Positions 22,869 through 33,533 are shown, counted from the stretch's first letter. The stretch: 64,000 nucleotides of DNA from Iris pallida (GCA_029216955.1 JANAVB010031417.1:21587938-21651937), one strand, 5' to 3'. Numbers and translations: made by a program. The notes: a model not told the origin generated them from the sequence alone.

Positions 22869-23618
22869 GCGATGAGGTACTTTCTAGGTATCGAGGTGTG
22901 TGAAGGCGAACAAGGAATTATTCTCTTACAGAAAAAATACACACTAGATCTACTGAAGGAGACAGGGATGCTGGGATGCAAAGCTGCAGTCACTCCAATT
23001 GACCAGAAGTGTAAGTTGAGAGCAGAAGCAGAAGAGCCAGTTGATCGTGAAAGATATCAACAACTTGTAGGAAGATTGATTTATCTGGGGCACACTCGCC
23101 CTGATATCTCATTTGCGGTGAGTGTAGTAAGTCGCTACATGCATGATCCAAGAACGGGTCATATGGATGCAGTATTTCAGATCTTGAGATATCTGAAAGG
23201 GATGCCGAAAAAAGGGCTATGGTTCAAGAAGAATGGATGTATAGAAGTTGAGGGATACTGCGATGCAGACTGGGTGAGCTGTATAGACGATAGAAGGTCT
23301 ACCACGGGATATTGTGTCTTTGTAGGAGGAAACTTGGTCTCATGGAGAAGCAAGAAACAGTCAGTGGTAGCACGGTCTACAGCTGAAGCAGAATACAGAG
23401 CAATGGCTTTAGGAGTGTCGGAATTGCTATAGGTGAAAGTGTTGCTGACAGAGTTAAAGCTGGACAAGGGAGCACCGTTACGTCTTCTGAGCGATAGTCA
23501 AGCTGCAATAAGTATAGCTAACAATCCAGTTCAGCACGACAGAACGAAGCACATCGAGATCGATCGATTCTTCATTAAAGAAAAGCTGGAACAAGGGATA
23601 CTGAAGATTGATCATGTT
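22869..23618 (+). pseudogene. C1 pol: RT end and RNase H
   Basis: Starts with MRYFLGIEV, then the RT thumb (LVGRLIYLGHTRPDISFAV, ILRYLKG) and RNase H with its acidic residues in CDADW, STAEAEYRA and LSDSQAA, then TKHIEIDRFFIKEKL. A TAG at 23430-23432 stands for the Trp after SELL. The frame is cut at ATGTT (23614-23618) by G1 and resumes at 46092. Confidence 0.9.
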
Positions 23619-24145
23619 TGTCACACTTACTTTTCAATTTTAAGTGTATTTTAGTAATTGTGATTTATTTCAATTTTTATGATTTTTATTTGAATTTTTA
23701 TCTATTTATTAATTGGATTGCTTGCAGTGTGATTTGATTGGTTGCAGACTGGTGACTTGGTAGTATAATTAGTTTGACCTTAGTCAACCTTCATTAGAAG
23801 CCTAATAGTGTAATTTAAATTCACATTTTGTTTTTAAAAATTTATTTAGATTTAAATCTCTATTTTTGGAGTAGTTTAGATGATTTTGGTCATTTTAGCC
23901 ATTTTGGCCTTTATGTGATTTTCTGAATATGTTGACTTATGATTGTGCTAGCAACTGGTTTAACCCTAGTGGACTTGTATAGGGGCCTAACCATGCATTA
24001 GAATTTTTATTTTTATTTTTAGAATTTAATTTGTGCATTAGATTATTTTTTAAGGCTTTAATTATTTAATTAGCCTTTTTGCATATAGGCCTTTGAGCTT
24101 TTTGACTTGGGCCCATTTCTACTTGAGAAAAAGTTAGCCCAAGTG

Positions 24146-24452
24146 AAACCCTAACCCTAGAGAACCCCCCTTGGCCGCCCAACAGTAGTACCCCCTCCCA
24201 TTGTTGCATTCATTTGTAGTTTGTAGCCTCCACAAAGAAACCCTAAGAGATCCAACTCTCCAAAACACTTTTTTCCTTCATCCGGAGTCTGTTTCTTCCC
24301 AAACAAACTCTGTTATGCTCATCGAGGAGAGGAGGATCTGCTGGACCATTTCTGGAGTGGAGACGGAAGATTTTGCTGGAGGGAAATCGGCCGACACGAC
24401 AACCGAGGAGTCCCGATCATTGAGTTTTGACACTCAATAGGTAAAACCCTAA
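24146..24452 (+). promoter_or_regulatory. Telo-box cluster in the G1 5' LTR
   Basis: AAACCCTAA occurs at 24146-24154, 24238-24246 and 24444-24452, with GGCCCA shortly upstream near 24111. In plant promoters of ribosomal-protein and cell-cycle genes, telo-boxes and site II (TGGGCC) elements act together near the transcription start. The second LTR keeps the same arrangement. A promoter role here is inferred. Confidence 0.5.
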
Positions 24453-25857
24453 TCTACCATTGTAAATCTAGTTTTTTTTCATTTTTGCATCCATATAGGT
24501 GACCTAGCCTTGCCCACGAAATTTAGTGGGATTTCGACTCCGTTTGATGGAGGTATCGAGCCCGTGTCTGTCCCTTACGACACATGTTCGACGAAATGCC
24601 GCTTAGGATTGAAAGTTACTATTTTTTGATTCTGACTTCATGGATGTTTAGATAATATCATTTCAATAAACTTTCGTGAAGACGGATTAGAAATCGATGA
24701 CCTTTCAGCGACGTTTCGGACACGGACACGCGTGCACGAGATTCCGTGCACGGTCCCGTGCACGTCCTGCAGTCTGTACGTCATAACTCGACGCACAGAG
24801 CTCCGCCTTGCGTGAAATTTTATAAGCACGTAGGGGCAACCTATGCCCATATGTCTGTAAAATTTCACGACGTTTTGTCGAGCAAGCGCGGAGAAATCGA
24901 GCGTGCACTGGTCAGCCACACTGTGCACTCGGGCTGATTTTTGTCGTAGAAACGGACTTCGTGCGCGCATACGACGCAACGAAGACCCGCTCCAGGACCC
25001 GAAACATGTTGACCTAGACCTAGACGACCCGCAGGACGAACCTCAATTTGCGGCGTGGCCCGACGAGGGAGCAGCGAGGCCGGCACCACGCGCACGAGGG
25101 CGAGCGGGCGCACACGCGCGCAGCAGACCGCACGGGTGCGTGGGTCTACGTGCGCTGTTTCGGGCAGCGTGTCACCATGTTTTCATGTCTTAGACCTACC
25201 CCAGGACCCCCCAGCTACGTGCACGAGCACTGGCGTTTCGTTGCGTGTGCGGCGCTCAAACGAGCGAAAATGCATGCGTACCACGCGGCATCGGAAAATT
25301 CTGATACGCGTTCTGTGGACACGACACAGACATGATTTCGAACCCGAGAGTACCCGGTGTATCACTTAGGTTGATACCAGCGTGTATGCCGAGTTTCGCG
25401 GGTTGATTTGGTGTATTTTGTGTTTTGAGTCATTTTGTCAAAATTGGGTTTTTTCGGGTTCAAAGTTTTGAATATAAATGTGATTTTTCGATCCTTGACT
25501 TTTTAGTCTATATTTTCTAAATTGTTAGTTCATATATGATAATTAGAACTTGCGGAAAGTGATCCGTAGAATCATCACCTATTTGTTTGCCATTTTCCAA
25601 GCATAATCTGGTTTTCATTGAATTGGATAAATTTGAGATTTATATGATATTTCGATTTTTGAGTTAAATGCGATATTTTGATTTCCAACTTCTTAGTTTA
25701 CAAAATCTGAGTTTGCAGGACATATATGAGGTTTCGGATTTGTGGTAACCAACTTTTGGTTTTGTTTCATAATTTTCCATCAATTATGAGTATATATGCT
25801 TTTCTATAACCCCGTTGAAACCCATTGCTAATACATACATGTTGAGAATGGGTTGAG

Positions 25858-25859
<2 letters not shown>

Positions 25860-25940
<81 letters not shown>
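25860..25940. repeat. (TA)n microsatellite in the G1 5' LTR
   Basis: About 80 bp of uninterrupted TA/AT. In the partner LTR the TA tract (33537-33620) sits before, not after, the CCCCGTTGAAACCCATTGC segment. Frames reading Ile-Tyr repeats are artefacts. Confidence 0.9.
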
Positions 25941-25942
<2 letters not shown>

Positions 25943-26368
25943 TCTTGATTGTATATATATGTATATAATAGTATATTAATTTGGGATATATCATGATTGT
26001 GTTTGCTGTTTTAATCTCAGAATTTACCTCATTTCAGTAAGCACCAGTACACACACACGCACACATCACTTTTTGTTAGATTTGGGTTTTGTTGTATTGT
26101 ATATACACATGTGTGTATATACCTATATGTATATATATATATTTAAGCTTGTTAATTCTCTTAGATTAGATTGTAGTTGTGTATATGACTATAGGAGCCC
26201 TAGGACAGATATGATTTGTTATTTCGAGCTTAGTTTAGTCGAATTGGCCGACAAGTTGACCAAATTAACAAAAGTCAACTTTGGGTCAAACTTGATCCAA
26301 TTTAACTCAAACGAACTCCGAATGACCTGAAATTTTGTGTATGACCTAGAAATTAGTAGACGGACCAG

Positions 26369-26442
26369 TTGACCCAGGTTTGACTAGGTTTGACCAGTGT
26401 TGACCAAGTTTGACCAGAGTTGACCGAGGGTTGACTTTGACC
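26369..26442 (+). promoter_or_regulatory. Array of eight W-box cores (TTGAC) in the G1 5' LTR
   Basis: Eight TTGAC cores in about 75 bp, all on the same strand and most extending to TTGACC. TTGAC(C/T) is the binding site of WRKY transcription factors. The 3' LTR copy (34200-34272) also has eight. Further TTGAC/GTCAA words lie at 26255-26290. The density is far above chance; binding is not shown. Confidence 0.6.
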
Positions 26443-27215
26443 AAAATGGACCTAGAAGCATGTAGTCTTGCATTGTAGCTATTTCTTTTGATATTATGGA
26501 CTTGGTTGTGACATGTGTCTATTTTAAATAGGTTTACATTTCCCCAGTTTAGTTACACCTCATCATCAGCAGTTCGATTTGCCAGGCGAGTACATTCTCT
26601 GATCTTTTCATACTTCTTTGGATATGTTCTCTTGTTATAGACTAGTATACTTGATGCTGACACGATGTTCACACGGATTAGTACCCTATGGATCTTTTCA
26701 TGCAATATTATCCCCTCGGATACATCGAGTATGTCATGTTTATGTACTTTATCATGGCCATCATGTACTCCATGTATTCATATTTATCCATGTGCACTCA
26801 TATGTTATTCATGTACACTCATGACCATATGAGCTCCATGTATACAGTAGTTGTTATCCATGTGCAATAACATAACATGCATTGATCCTTGTGTATTGAT
26901 TGGGGGCAGGGTGAGTGTGGTTGGTTATGTGATCATTATCCCCAGTAGTTATTATCCATGTGCACTCCTTAGTTGTATCCATGTGCAACCCAAGCTGTTT
27001 ACATAACCAATTCATGCTCTGAATCACGTAGAAGGTTACATTTCTCTATTTTATCATATTATATCTCAGTTATAGTCTCTCTCTTGTTGATTATTCTTTA
27101 CAGCGATTCATGTATAGTTTTCTATAGCTTGCTTTATATGTACATTCCTGCTATGAACTGTTGTGAGAGATATGTGCTCGTTTCGTCCTGACTGGGCATG
27201 TTGAAAATTTTACAG

Positions 27216-27325
27216 GTGATGATGGAGAGTACTGTCCTACTTATTATGGCATTGGCTTAGATGACACTGGCGACATGGACCCTCAGAAGGATCCAGCAGT
27301 CGCTGAAGACTTGCCTATAGTCTAG
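27216..27325 (+). other. Short acidic reading frame after the LTR acceptor
   Basis: Directly after the acceptor-like TTTTACAG, an open frame of 36 codons rich in Asp and Glu (starting GDDGEYCPTYYGIGLDD) runs to TAG at 27323-27325. The 3' LTR copy (35047 on) encodes the same peptide with one substitution. It has no ATG at its start, so it would be a terminal exon. I do not recognise the peptide. Confidence 0.35.
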
Positions 27326-27610
27326 CTGAGACTTAGTTTTTATTGTCTTTCCACTTGAGACATTGTGAGTTGTACTTGAGTTTTATTCTGGTGTTTACAC
27401 CTAGACTTGTATCTGTGACCCTCTTGAGATTCTTTCTTCTATTTCATCTTAGTATTGTGATTGGGTTACTTATTATTTACTCTCCATTCGGAGTTTATTT
27501 TAGACTTTATTAGATAATGTGACTCAGGACAGCGTTCTACCGCCGATACTGCGGCGTAAGCTGGGCGTTCGTTACTTCTCGTGCCCTTACACTGGGTACG
27601 GATCGTGACA

Positions 27611-27640
27611 CATTTTTCGTGGTGGCCCAAGTGTGATTCG
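27611..27640 (+). other. G1 primer-binding site
   Basis: CATTTTTCG and then TGGTGGCCCAAGTG follow the LTR end. This is the PBS shared by the gypsy elements of the window, with changes in its last bases relative to TGGTGGCCCATGCAGG. Confidence 0.6.
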
Positions 27641-30453
27641 TAGTAGTACTCGAACTAGAGTATCATTACAGCCTGCAGTAGGATATAAGATATAAGTTAA
27701 GGTACTCAATCACATTAGGAAAACTCTTTTCAATTCTTACCGTTAATTGTCTCCTTTTGAAAACAACTGTCCTCCTTGATGATTTTGTTTCTTTTTTCAG
27801 TAATTGATTCCTTGTTTGATCTGTCTTCAAGATAGTTATGGAGACACAATTTTATCTCTCTGGTCCATACAGGACCAGATTCGTATTCGTGCGATGTCGT
27901 GGTAGTACGATAATTTAGTTATATTACTACGAGCCTGCTATAGAGTATAGGATGTAAGTTGTTAGAATGAGAGGATACTCAATCACTATTAGAATTTCCC
28001 GAGAGATTCCTGAGACGACCCTTGAGAATCTCATTATGAGCTTCGATTTAAATTCCTTTTCCCTTACTTTAGTCCACCTTCCTCCCTTGATTCTTGCATC
28101 TTGTTTGAACTCTTTTCACCAATACCCTTACTTTCTTGTGCTTAATAATGGTTAGGAAGATGGCTATACTGCTATATACTCATTGGTCAAATACATGGCT
28201 AGAAGGATTACATTAAGGAATTGGAATACACAGAGACTTTGATTAAGTTATAAGAGCATTTTTCTAAAAGGATGATTTAATGATTAGTAGTTTGTAAGTT
28301 GGGATATTACCAAAGAAATTTATCTTGAAAATTCTAAGTAGTAATCACCAGAGGATTATAAAATTTCATTTTGATACTGGAGGAAAATAGTTAGAATCTA
28401 TATAAATCAATTTTCAGGAATTGATGTGATTTATGAATTATTGGATTATGATTATACATCTTTGAACGTATATAGAGTGGTTTGATAATGGAAGAAAAAA
28501 AAAGGGGGTGGCAGTATAAATTATTAAATTGAGTCATACAAGTTGCGATGTATATGTTTATAAAATTTAATTTAAGTGGAAGCAATGATATTAAAATTTG
28601 GTTTAAAAGATTGGGAAGATATAAAAATGATTGTTTTGGAAAAAAAATCTCAAATTTGGAATCGTGTCAATTGATTGAAGATTTAAAAATCTATTTAGAT
28701 TTTGGTTTAAGAAGTAGTGATTATGTTTCAATGACTTAGAAAGAGAAATTATGGTTGATAAGTGTGTTAAAATACTGAGCTGTAAATGCTAGATTGTCGT
28801 GATAAGCTAAGTGTCTATTTTGAGGATTATTTGAGACAAATTGGGAATTTTTAAAGTTATGAAGTGATATAGAATTTTATGGATTCATGATTCATTAACT
28901 CTGGAGTTTAAAGTGGGATTGAAATGTTAAATTTTGGAAAGGTTAGTAGTAATGTGATAAAAGTTACTATAAGATTTATGAAAATGATTTAAATGTTAGT
29001 CGTAGTTAGATTGGAAGGCTTGGAGTGAATACAAATTGAGGTAGTTATTTTAATATTTCTTTTTAAAGGAATGCAATGGTAGGCCATCAAGGTAACCTTA
29101 ATGAGATAGAAGTGTTCGACACTAATTGTCATATCACTCATGACTATGATAGTAGTATATACTACAGTGTTGTTAGTCGTCTGCCAAACTATGGGACTGT
29201 ATCTCAATCTTGACTTACTCAACCTTCCCTCAAATCTAGATCTTTTATTGTGACTTTCTAACCATTTGTATTTTATCGTTCCTTAACAGTATTCGCCTTT
29301 AGTACTGTGTCCCTAAATTATTTCACTGGATTCTTAATTAAATTTATTTCATGCTCCAACTTGATTTTCTTTATTCTTGTATTAGTTGTCACCTCTCGAA
29401 CCCTTACCATGATACTAAATTACTTTGTGACTTAAATTCGAGATCCAACCATGACTCAATTCTTTCGACCCGACATGTGATGGTGTTCTTCTTGTTTCCT
29501 TAAATGCTTAACCTTATACCTTATCTTGATTGTTTGAACCGTTTAGTTAAGGATCTTGGACTATTTTTTTTTCTTTTCTTCGTCATCATTACCTTCCTTA
29601 CTTATATTTTGACTACCTTATGTTGCTAATTTAGCCTTAGTTTTGCAAGCTTATCTCTTTTTCGAGCTTGATCATGACATATTTTATTGGGTCGACCCAC
29701 TAACATATTGTCTAATCAGAACCGGTGTATGATGGTCTGATCAACCTAGTGCACTTTGGTTCGCTTTCATATATTACTCTACGTGGATGAGACTCTAGGA
29801 CATATGTCTCATCCACGACAGCTTTGGTAATTCTTCTTGAATTATTTTTGTCGTCTATGAACCACGTATTGTACTCAATAGCATCGTCTTTGAACTCTTT
29901 TTGCTTTTGTCTTTCACATATTTCAGAAAGACAAGGTACTGTACTTAATAGGTCAACCCAGGGTATCACGTTTAGCTTCCTTATCAAAAGGATGATATTG
30001 ACTTATTTCTACATCCTCGCAGTATCCTTTAGGATTTCAATAGTGTTGAATTCTAAACCCTTGATCGCGACCAGTCAACTTGGTCATTCCCTTATCATCC
30101 AATGTTTGGAACCTTATTCAATTGAATTAATTCAATTGTGACATGGATTTCAAGTCTTGGATACTCGTACCTAGACTTCAATGACCTCGTTCTCCATCTT
30201 ACCCAAACCTCGATTCATCCTGGATTGGATCAACTTAGATCATGTCGCGACTAAAATTTCTTATAGATATATATATAGTGTGCTTGGATTTCAGTGTTAT
30301 TGACAGTCGTGCTTTAAACTTTCGATTTTGATCATCTTTAGAATATTAACGCTTTATGGTTAATTTTAGTTTTTTTATAATCACCAGTTTTCATATAGGA
30401 TGATAGACTGCCTTACAGCCCGATGATTTATTATATTTCCTTATCTTTTCCAG
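27641..30453 (+). other. G1 interior, non-coding, with hairpins and conserved antisense block
   Basis: Contains an inverted repeat TCTGGTCC/GGACCAGA (27859-27879), a GTAGTA/TACTAC hairpin (27902-27930), and a diverged duplication in which 27630-27720 resembles 27895-27990 (both with TACTCAATCAC). Positions 29640-29990 are conserved with G2 and G3; the minus strand there carries an open frame of about 90 codons (29712-29987). Around 28150-29250 the sequence is AT-rich with nothing recognised. Confidence 0.6.
29712..29987 (-). pseudogene. Antisense reading frame in G1, conserved in related elements
   Basis: A 91-codon frame opposite to G1 orientation. Segments such as EFKDD, IEYNTW and PKCTRLIRP recur in G3 (+ strand, 16880-17070, with a frameshift and stop) and as degraded similarity in G2 (minus strand, 40200-40440). 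It matches no retrotransposon protein I know. Gypsy elements of other lineages can carry antisense extra ORFs, but a link is inference. It may instead be an RNA-level block with an accidental frame. Confidence 0.4.
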
Positions 30454-31080
30454 AATGGCACCCATGACCAGAGTTTGTCCCCAGTGCACAGCTGCAATTC
30501 TGGATGAGCCGAGATTGTACTTCCCCCTTCTATTGCTCAGGAGGTGTTAGTAGCCTCATCGGAGAATTTTCCTCCATCTCCTATCCTTCAGGAGAGGGCT
30601 GCAATTCAGCCGGAGACTGAGGGCCTTTCTTTGCCTCCTGGAGTGGTACCCCATGCCATTCCTGATGGAGCTCATCTTTACAGACTTCTTCAGGACGTGC
30701 AGGAGGTACAGAGACTTCAGGCTGAGCTTATGAGAGAGCAGAGTCTTAGTTTTCAACTGTTGTGGGATTACATACATTCGAGGGAGGAGCCTAGTCCCAA
30801 GAGAGCAAGGAGAAGTTTATACCCAGAGCCTCAGGAGTACCCAGGCTTTCAGCCTAGATCAGTCTATCCAGTTCAGATTCCTGTCCAGCAGAGACCAGTT
30901 GAGTGGGTGTCTACTTGTACTTTCTGTAAGAAGCGTGGGTACGTATGGAAGGACTGTAGGAAGAGACTAGGATTGTGCCTATTTTGTGGGTTAGCTGCAC
31001 ACAAGATACGAGACTGTCCTACTACACCTGTCCCTAGTCGAGGCCTACCTCTGGGAGAGAGTTCCAGCTACCAGACCTAA
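30454..31080 (+). pseudogene. G1 gag derivative with two zinc knuckles, no capsid core
   Basis: An ATG at 30454 starts a frame that closes quickly; the main open frame (30544-31080, 178 codons, no ATG at its start) is offset by a small frameshift. Residues 45-75 (RLQAELMREQS) resemble the N-terminal gag helix of G4. A basic KRARR stretch follows, then knuckle 1 (C125, C128, Tyr133 in place of His, C138) and intact knuckle 2 (C145, C148, H153, C158). The Retrotrans_gag capsid domain seen in G4 is absent. Probably a nucleocapsid relic. Confidence 0.7.
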
Positions 31081-31323
31081 TAGAGGAGAGTTCTTGACCC
31101 ATACCTTATCCTATCTTGATGATTACTGTACCCTACCATAATATTTGTATGCTTGATATCTTATGACTACTTTTGATCTAGTATGACTATAGTGGCTAGA
31201 GGAGACCCCAGACTGATTACCTTCCATAATCATGTATGATATCTTTCCAACTGCATGATTTAGATAAGTTTTCTTAAGACCATAATTGTTGGGGATTTGA
31301 CCTAGAAAGAGTATGATCATCTT

Positions 31324-31360
31324 AATTTCGAGGACAAAATTATTTTAAGGAGGGTATATT
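31324..31360 (+). other. G1 polypurine tract region
   Basis: AATTTCGAGGACAAAATT, then TTAAGGAGGGTATATT, just before TGTCACAC of the 3' LTR. Same layout as in G2, G3 and G4. Confidence 0.85.
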
Positions 31361-33533
31361 TGTCACACTCACTTTTCAATTTCAAGGGTATTTTAGTAAT
31401 TGTGATTTATTTCAATCTTTATGATTTTTATTTGAATTTTTATCTATTTATTAATTGGATTGCTTACAGTGTGATTTGATTGGTTGCAGACTGGTGACTT
31501 GGTAGTATAATTAGTTTGACCTTAGTTAACCTTCATTAGAAGCCTAATAATGTAATTTAAATTCATATTTTGTTTTTAAAGATTTATTTAGATTTAAATC
31601 TCTATTTTTGGAGTAGTTTAGATGATTTTGGTCATTTTAGCCATTTTGGCCTTTATGTGATTTTCTGAATATGTTGACTTATGATTGTGATAGCAACTGG
31701 TTTAACCCTAGTGGACTTGTATAGGGGCGTAACCATGCATTAGAATTTTATTTTCATTTTTAGAATTTAATTTGTGCATTAGATTATTTTTTAAGGCTTT
31801 AATTATTTAATTAGCCTTTTTGCATATAGGCCTTTGAGCTTTTTGACTTGGGCCCATTTCTACTTGAGAAAGAGTTGGCCCAAGTGAAACCCTAACCCTA
31901 GAGAACCCCCTTGGCCGCCCAACAGCATTACCCCCTCCCATTGTTGCATTCATTTGTAGTTTGTAGCCTCCACAAAGAAACCCTAAGAGATCCAACTCTC
32001 CAAAACACTTTTTTCCTTCATCCGGAGTCCGTTTCTTCCCAAACGAACTCCGTTGCGCTCATCGAGGAGAGGAGGATCTGCTGGAGCATTTCTGGAGTGG
32101 AGACGGAAGGTTTTGCTGGAGGAAAATCGGCCGACACGACAACCGAAGAGCCCTGATCATTGAGTTTTGACACTCAATAGGTAAAACCCTAATCTACCAT
32201 CAAATCTGGTTTTTCTTCATTTTTGCATCCATATAGGTGCCCTAGCCTTACCCACAAAATTTGGTGGGATTTCGACTCCGTTTGATGGAGGTATCGAGCC
32301 CGTGTCGGTCCCTTACGGCACGTGTTCGACGAAATGCCGCTTAGGATTGAAAGTTGCTATTTTCGATTCTGACTTCATGGATGTTTAGATAATATCATTT
32401 CAATGAACTTTCGTGAAGATGGATTGGAAATCGATGACCTTTCAGCGACGTTTCGGACACGGACACGCGTGCACGAGATCCCGTGCACGTTCCCGTGCAC
32501 GTCCTGCAGTCAGTGCGTCATAACTCGACACACAGAGCTCTGTCTTGCATGAAATTTTACGAGCACGTAGGGGCAACCTCTACCCACATGTCTGTAAAAT
32601 TTTACGATGTTTCGTCGAGCAAGCGCAGAGAAATTGCGTGTGCACTGGTCAGCCACACTGTACACTTGGGCTGATTTTTGTCGCATAAACGGACTTTGTG
32701 CGCGCACACGACGCAGCGAAGACCCATTCCAGGACCCGGGACATGTTGACCTAGACCTAGATGACCCATAGGATGAACCCCAAGTCGCGACGTGGCCCAA
32801 CGAGGGAGCAACGAGGCCGGCACCACGCGTACGAGGGCGCACGCGCGCAGCAGGACGCGCGGGTGCGTGGGTCTGCTTGCGCTATTTCGGGCAGCATGTC
32901 GCCATGTTGCCATGTCCTAGACCTACCCTAGGACCCCCCCAGCTACATGTACGAGCACGTGGCATTTCGTTGCATGTGCGGCGCTCAAACGAGCGAGAAC
33001 GCACGCGTACCACGCGGTATCGGGAAATTTCGATACGCGTTCTGTGGACAAGACACGGACATGATTTCGAACCCGAGAGTACCCGAGCGTATCACGTAGG
33101 TTGAGACCAGCGTGTATGCCAAGTTTCGCGGGTTGATTTGGTGTATTTTGCGTTTTGAGTCGTTTTGTCAAAATTGGATTTTTTTTCGGGTTCAAAGTTT
33201 TGAATATAAATATAATTTTTCGATCCTTGACTTTTTAGTCCGTATTTTCTGAATTGTTAGTTCATATATGATAACTAGAACTTGCGGGAAGTGATCCGTG
33301 GAATCATCACCTATTTGTTTGCCTTTTTCCAAGCATAATCGTGTTTTCATTGAATTAGATAAATTTGAGATTTATACGATATTTTAATTTTTGAGTTAAA
33401 TGCGATATTTTGATTTCCAACTTCTTAGTTTACAAAATCTGAGTTTTCAGGACATATATGAGGTTTCGGATTTGTGGGAACCAACTTTTGGTTTTGTTTC
33501 ATAATTTTCCATCAATTATGAGTATATATGCTT

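Larger units (their letters stand above)
24441..27215 (+). other. Intron-like segment inside the G1 LTR
   Basis: The left end reads CAATAG/GTAAAACC, a good plant donor. The right end has CTGAC (27188-27192), a strong branch-site match, 24 nt before TTTTACAG/GT. The second LTR has the same ends (32181 to 35046). G2 (36913-38487) and G5 (60759-63426) show equivalent ends at matching places in their LTRs. No transcript evidence is available to me. Confidence 0.4.
23619..27610 (+). repeat. G1 5' LTR
   Basis: Starts TGTCACACTTAC and ends GGATCGTGACA. In order: AT-rich start, site II-like GGCCCA and AAACCCTAA telo-boxes (24146, 24238, 24444), donor-like AG/GTAAAA at 24440/24441, a GC-rich part (24700-25170) with three GTGCAC palindromes (24733-24765), a TA microsatellite (25860-25940), a W-box array (26369-26442), CATGTGCA-type repeats (26760-27000), a branch/acceptor-like end at 27215, a short acidic frame and the terminal GC hairpin. 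Frames of 60-100 codons in the GC-rich part are not conserved as proteins. Confidence 0.9.

Noticed and set aside
24146..24154. AAACCCTAA words as telomeric sequence
   Set aside because: Single scattered units near presumed start sites fit telo-box promoter elements, not a telomere array.
24638..25369. Several overlapping frames in the GC-rich part of the G1 LTR
   Set aside because: Overlapping on both strands, GC-driven, and not maintained as equal proteins in the second LTR.
25767..25994. Reading frames of Ile-Tyr repeats (also 33458-33767)
   Set aside because: They are translations of TA microsatellites in the G1 LTRs.
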